This document shows, piece by piece, positions 49,801-61,650 of a DNA stretch of 64,000 nt. Origin of the DNA: Paragonimus skrjabini miyazakii. Lineage: Eukaryota > Platyhelminthes > Trematoda > Plagiorchiida > Troglotrematidae. Numbering within the stretch: the stretch's first letter is position 1; each line of letters begins with the position of its first letter. The notes beneath the pieces are model-generated. The model had not been told where the DNA came from and ran no database searches. It saw only the letters and a list, made by a program, of their open reading frames with translations. A program made the translations under genes and the position numbers. Location: positions 226,172 through 290,171 of the forward strand of contig JTDE01000181.1 in the NCBI GenBank assembly GCA_014338405.1, written 5' to 3'.

Positions 49801-52800
49801 CAAAAGTTCACTCAGTACTCTGGTCAATGGTAGACAGACCTCGCTTATAACTGTGATCTGCATTAATCCTTCGCACTATTTGTTTAACTTTTCGTAGCGA
49901 ACGGCGAGTTTTTTGAGGTCAAAGGTATCACCAACGTTTCACAGTATTGTTGAGGTTCAGACCCTCATAGCCCTTTGCACATTTACCTGATGGTCTCAGT
50001 TGCATTTTGTTGACATATTTGCTTATGAGTCAAAAACCTACTATCCGTTCCAGTAAACTGACAAAATATCGTACAGTAATACCATTACAAGTGAACTTTA
50101 GTGATTTATTTATTGAATAACGGCTTGAAGACAGTTGTAGTTAAGGTTGTGACTGAGACTGGTTAACAAATTAATTTACTTCAGGTTCCAACGAATCAAA
50201 TCACGGTGAATCTAATGAATTGTATATAAATCGTATTATTTACTTTTCTACATAACAGCCGTCCAATTTCTATTTACTTGAAACTGTCCCGGTCGACCTT
50301 TTTGTGACTATTTTATTCAGAATTTCAGAGAACATCGAATAACAGGATTAACAAAGGAAATAATATCAATAACAAATGAAAAATCATTAATTGATGACGT
50401 TCCACGCTGACTGTATTAACGTGATGATAATGAGCGAGTCCAAATATAATTTAGAATGTATGTGTAAACAAAATGTTATTCGAATTTCTATGGTTGGACG
50501 AATCTTGTAAGGTCGAATTATCACTCCCCGTGATTCATTCTGGCTAGCTATGACAGAAATCACGGACTGAGGTGAAGGTTTGTTAGCACTGGTAATTACT
50601 TATAAAATTATGCTGAAAACTTCAAGAAAGGCTTCCTGATAATTAGTAACAGATTGATATGCTAAGTATGGTTCGATCACTACCCTAATTCCTTTTTCGA
50701 TATCTTATTCTATAGCCCATAATTTAAAGAAAACTGGTCTATACATGTCTCTCTTAACTCACCATCGAAACAAATACCGTGTGGTTTAGATGTAATAAGA
50801 TGATCCGGCCAACTTCAAGAACTACAAGTGGTCTCTCAGTATTCACGATAATTACTGTGTCTAGCAAGAAAAAACGAGGGTTTGAATCATAGTTTCAAGA
50901 TGTGGTCGAAACAAATTAATTAGTGAAAATAACTCTCGCCTCAAGCAACCACTAGTTCTCTGTCACAACCTAGTAATATTGCGGCGTTTGGACAGTTACT
51001 GATTCAGATGAACGACAAACTGTCCATTCCGTTTCTGGCGTCAGTTATCCTTATCACTCACTGGTTAAGAGACTAGATTGTGTGGACCTGCACACTCCGC
51101 CTGATTATAGTCCTGGGTTGCCCACATCTTTGAGTTCTACGAAAGTGCATCGATGGAGCTGGTTTTCTTGCATTTATACCCCTGAACTTTTCTTAACCTC
51201 TGGTTGCTTTCCGCACAACAATATCATTGTAGTACACATTTCATGTTTAGCTGAGCAGTTAAATCTTAATACTGGGTTGACGTTTGTGAAGATACTGTTT
51301 TATCGTCTACTGGTAAACACCTTGTCAACTCATATGATACTTTAGTTGGATTATGGATTACTACTCGTGCTCTACAAACACGCTTATCTAGAATGACAAC
51401 GTTGTAAGAAGGTCACAAGATGGAACTGCTGATCGAAATATAACACAATCACAAGAGATTTAACTAGCTACAAGGCAGGGTGATGAAACATTTGATTCAT
51501 CCATGGGTAGAGAAATTTAGTGCTCGTATGTTCGTAGATGATTGACATCGGCCGCTGGATTGTGTTCAGCGTGCTAGGCAACTTTAGAAGGCAAGCCCAC
51601 TTACCCATTAAGTAAGTGGCACATAGCTGTGGTTATTGTCATTCTTCAAAAACTGAATTAAAAGTGGAAGATGAGCACAACTCAAAAATGTAACCACCCT
51701 GCTAAATTTGCGGTCAAAACTCAAAAGGATTCATCAAGATTGCTTAGTATCTCTTTGTTCGTTGTTCGCTTAAAAGTTAGACGTTTCAACCATCACGCGC
51801 ACAAGCGCTATTCTGGCATCTGATTACAATAGCGCCTACCCCGACGGGCTTTTGTCATCACATCCATAGGCACAGCATGGTGGTTCATTTTCTTACACTT
51901 TGTCAGACGAACTGCACAGGTTTATCAGAGGAGGCTGTTGGTTAAAAAAACCCAGCGTGCTTTTAACCCTGCACGTTGACAGTGCCTGCCTACTCTGGTG
52001 AACGTCTTTGCAGTCCTGACTTTACAAAGTGTGCGCGACCACCCGATGGGCCAGTCCGGTTTTAGTACTGGGAGTGGATGGACACTTCTATACTGGCGGT
52101 AGGACATCTTGACTTCTGGGAAGAGGCACCTGTTTTCTCGCGCCATCTACGGAATTATAAACGGCAAATCGGCTGAGCGCGACCAGGTCATTCATCTTCC
52201 ACTTTGTACATTCTCAGTCCACCCCACCTGTTGCACACTCGTGCAAGATAATCGTCACTGTGAATTTGAAACAGCAACTGACTTCGAACAACAGATGACC
52301 AATTGGTGTGGTGCGGTAGACAGCAGGTTCCGGTCGTGTGTAATCTCGACAATTACTTCTAATTTGCTAGATATCAAGTCAGATGGTTCAAATTATACCA
52401 AGGTTCGGACAAAAGCAGACTGTAACATTGGGAACAGAAGAGAATTACTGTTCGTTTTCTTGACGAAATTGTAGTCACCATCGAGCTTGCTATTCAAAGA
52501 ATTTTGGTATACTTCACTGAGAAGTGACTGCAGTACTCCTAACTTTTGCCACAAAATTCAAATCTTATCAACAAATTGTGAATAGCAGGTAGTGACGGAT
52601 ACATGCAACACCATTTTCGGTTATCCTTCGTTGTCTCAACGATTATACATATCAATTTTTTTCGCGCGATTTTACGAAAGACCCCATATGGACCTCTGAA
52701 TACTCTGTTTCAGCTATTATTATTTAGAGTTATGTGTATGGAATTGAATTACATTAAAAACTTACACATATTTCAGAGAAAATGTAAGGCTATAATAGAT

Positions 52801-55800
52801 TAACTTGAAAAGGGTGAGTAAATTAAATGACTACAACCAGCTGGTACTGTCAACTCGTTCCCCTGTTTAATCTGAGGGCAGGATTCTTATTGAACAAAAA
52901 TATGCACACACATTCAAACCGTACCTTCGTTTTGTTTCTGCATGAACTTCGGTAAACGCCCACGCCAAATACAGCCAAATATACTACAACTCACCCTCTA
53001 TATAACTTCGCCCTCTTTTCGAACTATGAAAGTGTATTGCGGTGATTTTATAAGGATATCAGACACTTAAGGCGAGCCCGTGCGGACTAGTCGTGGGGTA
53101 ACTATTTTCTGTGCTAATTTCGGGAAGTGGTGTAAGCAGCGTTCACTCACCAAGTTGCCTTAGCCGCGTTCATGTTTCCAAGCTTTTTACAAAAATAGAT
53201 CATTAGTTTTTTCTTTTTTGGATGAAAAGCAAAATGATGTGCACTAGTAGTACTGATGATTATCGAGGTGTCCAAACCAAAACTTTCGAAGAAAAGCGCC
53301 AAGAATTTTCCGTCGTTCTTGAATCGCCCGACAGATGGATGGTATTCATTCATGTCCAATTCCAGCGAGCCAATCAGTAGCTGTAAAATTTATAACGCAG
53401 TTGTTGTCCACCTCATGCCCCGTCTAAAGCCGCAAATCCACAGTACTAGATACAGTTTGCATCATGTGTCGATTTTGTGTTCACTCACAACAGTTCTGAA
53501 AACTACATTGGGATGGCAAGAGAAATTGTTTACGTTGATTGTCCCCAAAATCGGCAGAATGAAGACAAACATTGAGTCGGTAGCTAGCAAATGCAAAACG
53601 AACTCACCTCGTTCCATGTCATTTTGGAAACTGTACGGAACCGCAATCTTTTATTTTCACAAATCGGTATTAGTAGTTAAGATCAATTAACGGATGACAC
53701 ATTATTACACAATTATTAGCACAAACGTTACTTATGATCGGAAAGTGAGTAGCACTAACAAAAATACACAGATGGCACGCAAATAAAAGTGTAGCGAATA
53801 TACGTGAACAACGAAAACTAGATAACATAACGCTAGGGTTTATCAAAGTACAGATAGCTCGGCAAAAACAACTTCGACTGTTGTGAAGCATCAGTTGAGA
53901 CAGTGGAAGATTGCGAGTATGACGAAAGGATGCGTTAATATAAGAGTAGTCCCTGAGTTGCAATTTGTTTGTTGAATGAAGCTGTACAAACCTTGAGGTC
54001 GAAAGTCATGATCGTAGAGATGTGTATTGTTTAGCTTGCTTGACGGCGTTAAGGCAGGATACCTTGTTCAGCATGCTATGAAGCAACGAATGGTCACTCC
54101 TCTTGATGAGTGGCGTAGAAGTGTGTGACAAAATCGGAGTTGTTGTGGCAGTGTTCGTGGCTTAGAGCCATACCGAACAGTGAACTGGTTAATGTGTTGA
54201 CGGCACCGACTATAGCGTTGCTGACAGAGTTAGAACCACTGATCATGTCGGGTTTTACGTGTCAAGCGTTGTGCCGGGTGGTCCCAGTAAGCGTTGTGTT
54301 GGGTGTTGTTGAAATAAACATACCTATTTTTAGTTCACATCAGCCTTTGAAGTGTGGGTCAGATGGATACAAATGTCGGAACACGTTACATATTGGACAC
54401 GACATGATACTGAAGTAATTCACCTGATTACATACATGACAGGTTCAACGTGTACGGACGAACGCACTGGAGGTGTGATGATGGGTTTACCGTGATGTTT
54501 GATTTCACTGGACAGCGACCGGTCAATTTTGGATGTCATTCGAACACCTGCAACACCTAAGTTAGTCTTAAAATGAGTGGACTTTGTCAGTGTCAAGTGG
54601 TTTTAGTTGGGATATAGTGTTTACGCGACAAAAACCGTTGAAACCGCTGTTTTCCATAACCGACAACTTACGACTGGTGGTTTCATCGAGTATGACACTC
54701 ACTAGCAATCTAAGCTTTTAGTTTTTGCTACAAACTAGGGCTGCTGTTCTCATACTGGTTGAAAGTACGTTAGATTCCGGTACTAACCCATTGGAACCAG
54801 CGAAGAGTGTGAACACACTCATCTATGAAATTGTGACTGGCAATAGAGGTGGCCCTATAACGAAGAGCGTGACCAGACACCGAACGGTCTAAGAAACTTT
54901 GGTCACAAAATTCGAGGAGGCTTTAAATCCGCGATAAATGGATATGTACTTCTCTGCTTTACTAATGTATACGAACGATATTTGACTGAACAAACTTGAA
55001 CTGAGTGGTTGTTATCAGTATAAGACAAGTTGTCTTAAAACATAAACCCACACATAAGCTGTGCACATAATTCCGGGTTGGCTCTTGAGCTACTGCTGAA
55101 TGAGGTATACAGATGACGACCTGAATCACATCAGTAATTTAAAAACGGAATCAAAGTCATACTTGAATATGTTATAGTGAAATGAATACAATCAGTCCAA
55201 ATAGAGTTGTTCTCTTTATACCATATAGACACTCAAACACAAAAACAAAAACTGTGAGATAATATTATTTCAGTTTCCCCTCATCAGCAAAAGAGATGCA
55301 CCAAACGAGTAGTGAAGCCAATCAATCATGTAAACATTTCAGGAAATTGATCAAACTAAGATTTTAAATCATGGTACAGGAACCAATCGAAGGTAGAGCA
55401 ACTTCCTAATGATAACGTGGCTTTCTGAGCCACAGGATGGATGCTACACCAGTGATACATTAATTTCAATAAACTTTTGCAAAGAAGTGTGAGACATTTG
55501 GGTGGACCAAAGACGTCATAATTTTGAGTAAATCTCGAGCAATCCATGAGATCAGTGAATGGTCAAGCACCAAACGTAGCCATATAGGTATACGGGTTTT
55601 CATTCTTTAGCCCGTCAGAGCAAGTAGAACCGTTGCTAAACGTTAGTTATAAAAATGAGTGAGACATGAACAGTGTCGGCTTAGCGATGTAGATAGGTGG
55701 CAAAAGTGTCAACCGCGTGGTGATTAGCAGAAAGGTTTATTAAGTGTTGCGTTTGTTTACAAGCGAGTTTGCTAGAAGGTCAGAATGTGATAGTACAGCG

Positions 55801-56618
55801 AACAAAGTCTCATTAGAAACTCCGTATGCATGTATGGACAAGAACAACGGCTTTTGTAGTGATAACCAACAAAAGTACTAGAAAGGGTGCTCTCTGATGT
55901 TCATTATTCGACAATTTTGTTTAGTCCAACAGAGGTTCAAAGAGACACGTCCAGCTTGCTAAGTAAAATAAGGTTTCGATGAGTAATTCTTTGGACTATA
56001 TTGTATGAGTGCTTTGGATATATCAGCAATGTCAGAGCACATGCTTGCTTCTGATAGACTGAATGATTAACTGAAGTGACTGGGATTTGTGGAGCACGAA
56101 TACTAGTGAGCTGTTTCGCCCAAATCCACATATACGGCTGGGATACTTGCGTAAACTTACTTAACATTTCAATAACCTGATCGATCTGAACAGGTGCCAA
56201 GGTGATCAATGAAATATCTCCAAATTGTCTCTGATAACGAATCGGTGATGATTAAAACCATCGCTACGTCTGTTCTTTTGTTTTTACGAAACAATTAAAG
56301 AGTATCGCTGGTTAGCCCATTGCAAAAAAGTCAGTTTCTTAGTAAGCTATCATGGAAATAAAATCGGTTATTATGAGTGTACATTGACGTGATCCTTTTT
56401 TAAAAAACCGCCGGTTGAGATATGACTCTATGTAATTCTAAGAGGACAGTATTCTGTCTCCTGTTGATGCGAATGGAGAATCTAGGCTCTAATCACAATG
56501 AAATCCAGCTGAGTTTAGACAAGATGATATGTTCGACATTACTGTCTCATGAGAACGAGATCCATTGTTGAAATCCTAATTATGCCCAAGATACGAACTA
56601 GTGGCGAGCATTAAAGGA
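46801..56618. other. No identifiable gene
   Basis: The longest frames are 47219-47554 (+, 111 codons), 52109-52474 (+, 121 codons) and 53256-53690 (+, 144 codons); none has recognisable motifs or splice context. A GC-richer patch at about 51780-52330 may be repeat-derived. Confidence 0.55.
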
Positions 56619-56680
56619 GGAAAACTCGAGTCTAGTGTTATTTTTTCGAAAGGATCCGGTAGAGCTGTTTATCCATATGT
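56619..56680 (+). mobile_element. SINE family A, diverged short fragment
   Basis: aaaactcgagtctagtgtta followed by ttttttcgaaaggatccggt corresponds to the central body of the family; similarity fades after that. Confidence 0.45.
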
Positions 56681-57410
56681 GAAAGTTGTAACCACGCTTG
56701 GGGATTTTCAACTTATAACAGCCAAAAACCCCATTAATTAAAACTAATAAAAATAACATCGGCTGAAGAAGAAGACAAGTTAAACAAGAGAGCTATTGGT
56801 TGGTAGGTGGATCAGCGTAATGTTACAATCCATTCACTTATCACTTAACCATCTTAACCAAAGACAACAACGCTACCACATCTAACACTCAGGAATTATT
56901 TGATAAAGATACATAATTATCTGAACATAAGATTGGCCGACAAAATCCATGAAAGTAAATCTATTCCATCAGTGGTTACTGTTTCCAGGTTGTATGAATT
57001 AAATGAAGCGTAAATAATGTTGACAGGCTGCCAGTAAGGAGATTATTGGTTGATAGCCCGTCCTGATTTTCCCCAGCTGTGAAGGCTTATAAGGGATGCT
57101 ACAACTATGAAACAAATCACAATGACACGCTTACATCCCCCCAAATTTTAGTTTGTACGTCCGTCAAACGGTACCAACTGGTAACCTAATGTGGATTATG
57201 TCTAGTCTGACCAAGAGAAGGCGAAAAGTGAAAACAGTATGCAACCCCCCCAAACCTCTCAATGCACTTCACTCATCACCGACTGACCTTGAGGTATTAC
57301 TCTCAAATACCGTCCATTACCAATTGATAAGCATACGCTCACCAACAGAATCTTGTTTAGTAGTGAGTAGTTGGGGACTGGTCTAGATTTTTTAAGGGGA
57401 ACACATGTGA

Positions 57411-57590
57411 AAGTGATTGAGTGTTGACAAACGATAATTCGGTCGCGCCTGACGTAAGGTCAGTGGCTCAGTGGTCAACACGGTCGCCTCACCAGCCCAG
57501 TGTTTCTGTTGTTCGAAAGAGGCTGACTGGAAAGTCTTTGGGAATGCGACAGCTGCGATCAAATGTGAGTGATGTTCAATTTTAAAAAAA
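57411..57590 (+). mobile_element. tRNA-derived SINE, family A, internally deleted copy
   Basis: Matches the 37614 copy from its first bases (gataattcggtc) through an intact A box (cagtggctcagtggtc) and gtcgcctca, then jumps to the 3' body (gttcgaaagaggctgactgg, gcgacagctgcgatcaa). About 90-100 bases including the B box are missing. It has the better-preserved head of the two full-span copies. Confidence 0.75.
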
Positions 57591-57599
57591 CCTTGTTTA

Positions 57600-58510
57600 T
57601 CTTTAGCTTGGTAAATTTGTCGATATGCACATTTTACGCGGAAAACGGTAGACTGACCTTTAGTCAACAACTACGGAACAAAACGAAATCACTCAGCCCA
57701 TATAAATTCCCTTTACAATAAGCAAAACTAGAACTTGCTACCAAAAGTGGGGAATTTAGACCTTACAGAATGACTATTCAATTAGTGAGAAACTGTCCCC
57801 AGTGTTCATCGAGATCGTTGTAGATACGCAGATCAGATAACTGTTATTTTAACCTGCGGGAGATTGTCTGCCCTCTCAACCACCGACTATACTGCTAATC
57901 CAGATAGTAGCACATACACACTATGCACACGGAGATACACACTTGTTTTCGTCCTCGTAAAACATGCCTGCACGCGGATACCATCCGTTAGATTTCTGTT
58001 CTCTTCTATACGCTCAAAACGACGTGTTTGGCTTAGTGGACTTTGTTTGCTTGCAAGTCCAGCCTGGCTGGGTGCGCACAGACTGCGTCGTGCAGTACTT
58101 TGCGCCGACTTTTGCTGAGTTGTCACTCCTACTTTTGAGATAGGGGTGGTCCACAGCCTTGTCTTCTACCTGCTCCTTCCATCTCTCCACATATGCATCC
58201 TTCGCTAACGATTATGTGCGTCGAGTATCTCTCAGTAACACCTCCCCCAAACTACTGTACGACAGCATTCTCATCATCATCTTTATCATCGACATCATCG
58301 GCTGCATCATCCTTACCAGTTGCGGTATCCTGGCTGAATCTGGTGACAGACAAGCAGTACTGTGATTGACAGTCTATTTTCGGATTCTGTGACTGCAGGT
58401 TTGCGTTAACTGTCCTACTTCCCGCTGTGGTATGCCTAACCGGATTTTGTCTCTCAAATGTGCATTTAATTACTGCAGGTGATTGATCAACTAGCAAATC
58501 AGTCAGTAAG
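57600..58510. other. No identifiable gene; GC-richer patch next to gypsy-like remnants
   Basis: Frames on both strands (57864-58118 plus, 57887-58126 minus) are equally open and unrecognised. A catcat-type tract near 58270-58312 encodes an Asp-rich run on the minus strand and is low-complexity. It could be further LTR-element debris. Confidence 0.4.
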
Positions 58511-58760
58511 TCAACAAGCAGGCCGACATATAACAATCCGGTTTATGTGGGTCCATGTTAGCATCAGTATACTTTGTCCTAAGGGACGAGCACTGTTTTG
58601 CGGTTCACGTACTACTTGACACGGTTCACAATTCGTGCGCACGAATTCCCAGGCGTCAAAACCGACCCACTGTTGAGTGTCACCGCGTAGAACAGGTGAG
58701 ATGAAAAGGATGGACTGTTTCGACGGGTCATCCGTTGACCTGTTACAAAAGAACAAAAGC
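58511..58760 (-). pseudogene. Gypsy-like integrase fragment (zinc-binding N-terminus and start of core)
   Basis: The minus-strand frame contains AWEFVRTNCEPCQV followed by a WTHINR segment. This resembles the end of the HHCC zinc-binding domain (EFVRxCxxCQ) and the PWxHxHxDxAGP opening of the integrase core in Ty3/gypsy elements. Only about 80 codons remain and the core catalytic residues are not visible. Without a profile search this is a recognition by eye. Confidence 0.4.
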
Positions 58761-58839
58761 TAGGTTGTTTCAATCCCACTGGAGTACACACGTGATTCTA
58801 AACCGATGTTTTTCATTAAAATTACTGAGCAAAGGTCAC

Positions 58840-59075
58840 TGTACAGTCCAAGCGTCAATTTACGATTTTCACCGTATGCGAATGATCCAGTGTGGTTTAC
58901 GACGCATGCTGGAACAAGAAAACCGAGTGGGGTTGGTGATGACTGGGCCAAGACAACAATACTAAGTAAAAATTGTGTGTGCTGCACGCGTCTGTTTATC
59001 GGATTAGACATCGGGATCTAAATCCAATGTCGGTTCTACGTCAACCGTCACGACGCCCAAAGCTGTCCATCATTG
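58840..59075 (+). pseudogene. Gypsy-like integrase C-terminal fragment
   Basis: The plus-strand frame reads FSPYANDPVWFTTHAGTRKP and then, across a frame change, CRFYVNRHDA. This resembles the GDPVWFR..GxxKW and RHVNQLRP landmarks of the C-terminal chromatin/DNA-binding part of gypsy integrases. It is interrupted by a stop at 59019-59021. Its orientation is opposite to the adjacent fragment at 58511, so the two are not one simple insertion. Confidence 0.4.
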
Positions 59076-60861
59076 ACGTTATGATTGATAAAAAGCTGTT
59101 GGCTGCCTGGTTGGCTGCAGGTCGGCTGCTGGCGAGACACAATAGAACACAAAACAATACTATTCTGTCATGAATGACCAGCGATCATCCAGACATACAT
59201 CAGACGGTAGCCATATCTGTAGATAATCAGAGGTAGCATATGTGGGAACTCACGCGGTATGATAGGGGCATACATGAAATGGCCTCAAATGTTTACAGCC
59301 CCTTCCAGTCATCGACCTAAACGAACATTATTGGTATTTCAGCTGATGTTTAATACCGAGTGGCTATTAGATTAAGTTTTCTAATTTAGAAAGGATTACA
59401 GTGAGTCCGATCTGAAATGGATAATAACGGTTAATTTATCTCAAGTTTTAAACACTGTTTATTTCGTAAGAGGGAACTATTTTAGTTAACTTACAGTTGA
59501 ATTCTTACAGTTATGTTGTGACACTTGTTCCACCGTAGTGTTCCCCAGGAGTGGCTATTATATCCATAGAGAAATAAGAGACAATTGTGCAAATTCAATC
59601 ACAAGGTGAACGATGGATAGCAACTTAATTTTTTTGAATATAGGACAGAAAAATTATTAATTGACTTGGCATGCTATTGATAAGCTTACATTGTAGTATC
59701 AAGTTTAGTCATCACATTGTACTATAAATATATGTGAAACGCGATACTTTGCTTTTATTAAATAACCGGAGATTTGGTTACATTTAGCCAAATATCCCAC
59801 GTTTGGAAAACATTCCAGTAAGCCCCTTTGGTCTTTGTTTTTAACAGAGGTTGGGTGACAAATCCATTTGAACGTGAAAGATATGAACGAGAATGCATGA
59901 GGTGCAGGTTAAACGTGTACAACTGTCTCTTCCTATTTCAGTAGTTACACAATGCATGTTGTTTTAAGTGATGACTTTGTTTTTGAGACGCCAAGGTGAG
60001 GATGAGCCAAGATAATTTGGGAATAGCTGCATTACGTAACATCCAGATAATAACAAGGTAATAATTTGTCCAGAGCATGTTGAGTTGATGACCGTTCCGT
60101 CGGTTCTGGCATTCTGGTAGGCCGTCTCATTACAATTGACGGTTGTACACGTGTTATTTACACTCCAGTTACCCATTAAACGAGGTGCGGTGAAATCCAA
60201 ATTAAACGTGTTTGCCTGTCATTTTTATCATTTTATTGCCCATGTTATGTGTGTGGAATGATAGGGCAATGATCTTGTCTTTAAGAAGCCGAATACGTAA
60301 AGATAACAAGCTCAGGATACCAAGGAGGTGAGTACATGGGAAAGTTCTAAACGCACTGCTGTAACGAACAGAAGCTACGCACCGTACCAATCACGAGCGC
60401 TAGTTCCAGCTTCGGTCAAGCTATCTGTGCTCGGTGAGCGCAAGCAGTGATCAAGCCGGTTGTAGACTGTTAGTGTGAAAATAGACGACGTGGAATATTT
60501 TTGAATTTGTACTGTTTTAGGGGAATCAAGTGAAATAAACCATTTTCTACTGTATGAGTACAAAAACTTTTCAGTGATTTTCTCACCGGCAACTTTCCTT
60601 GTTGATTTTAACTTTTTATTAAAACCTTCAATCTGAATCACGGGGAGGATGATAAATGAACAGAGTAAACTGCAGCTGGTTCCTCTATTCTAAGTTTTAT
60701 CAATTCAATGTAGCGTGAAAGCAAATCTGCGAATTCCATCGCACTGCAGTGTACTATCCATGGTGTTACCTAACAACGATAGACAAATCATTTAAACATT
60801 TAGCTTATTTGATCAGTATAAAACCTACAAAAATGATTCGTTAGTCGACAAATGATTGTAG

Positions 60862-60960
60862 CACGGATGGTAGAGTGAGTGCCCTGCTTTGGCATATTAT
60901 TTCTGTTGCTGGTTTGAATCCAGCTGAATCCCAGATTGTCCACAACTAAATCTCATCTAA
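60862..60960 (+). mobile_element. tRNA-like SINE, family B, diverged copy
   Basis: A-box-like ggatggtagagtgagtg and B-box-like ggtttgaatccagctgaat at tRNA-like spacing. The downstream tail has only weak similarity to the other copies. Confidence 0.4.
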
Positions 60961-61404
60961 CTCATCAAATCTTCCAGTCAGTAACGCTTTTGAAAGTACC
61001 CTTCGCAGTGGCATATACTTTTCCAGTCAACATTTTCTTCAGGAAAGAAACATTAAACTTTGTTTTACTTTTGGTTAAGCTCATATCTAGCCTGTATCCT
61101 CGCCGTGAAGGGGGCTTTCAACCATAGCGCACGTTCTCACTAGACCACTAGCTTAATGACCTTCACATTGGGCATGACGGTATTACAGCATCAACAAGTA
61201 TAAACTAGCTCAAATATACCATCAGAAACCTACTGGTTACGAGATGGTCTGTAAACGGAGATGCGGTAACCGTCCTGTTGAATGGGTGCAGGCTGATTGC
61301 TGCAGATGCTGCACTTCGTGTATTTTTGAGTACTGATAAGTGATAAGATTTTTGTCACTAATTTAACACATTTCATAATATTTTTAGATTCCCCGTTCTG
61401 AAGA

Positions 61405-61470
61405 GTTTTCTAGCTAACCCCTTTGAAATGAAGCACTGAAATCGAGCTTCACATTCGTATGATCGATTGT
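61405..61470 (-). mobile_element. SINE family A, diverged short fragment (minus)
   Basis: The reverse complement shows gaagctcgatttcagtgctt, catttcaaaggggttagcta and gaaaac, matching the central body. Confidence 0.5.
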
Positions 61471-61585
61471 GACTGAACGTTCAAGTCCGTTACTTCTTTT
61501 ACACCTATTGCATAACTATAGTGGGGTATTCGGCGTATCCACACTACACATGCATATAATGGAAGTTTGGATGGTGGTTACAGTA

Positions 61586-61650
61586 AGTATGCATACTACC
61601 GATGAGATTCAACGAGAGTGAAACTCGAGTCCCCCAATTCTTCCCACATT
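61586..61650 (+). mobile_element. SINE family A, short fragment (plus)
   Basis: tatgcatactaccgatgaga and aacgagagtgaaactcgagt match the actactgacgagctct and gcgaaactcgagt segments. It faces the minus-strand fragment at 61405. Confidence 0.55.

Noticed and set aside
52109..52474. 121-codon plus-strand frame
   Set aside because: No recognisable family; lies in a patch open on both strands, possibly repeat-derived.
53256..53690. 144-codon plus-strand frame
   Set aside because: Overlaps an open minus-strand frame, has no motif, and has no splice or start support.
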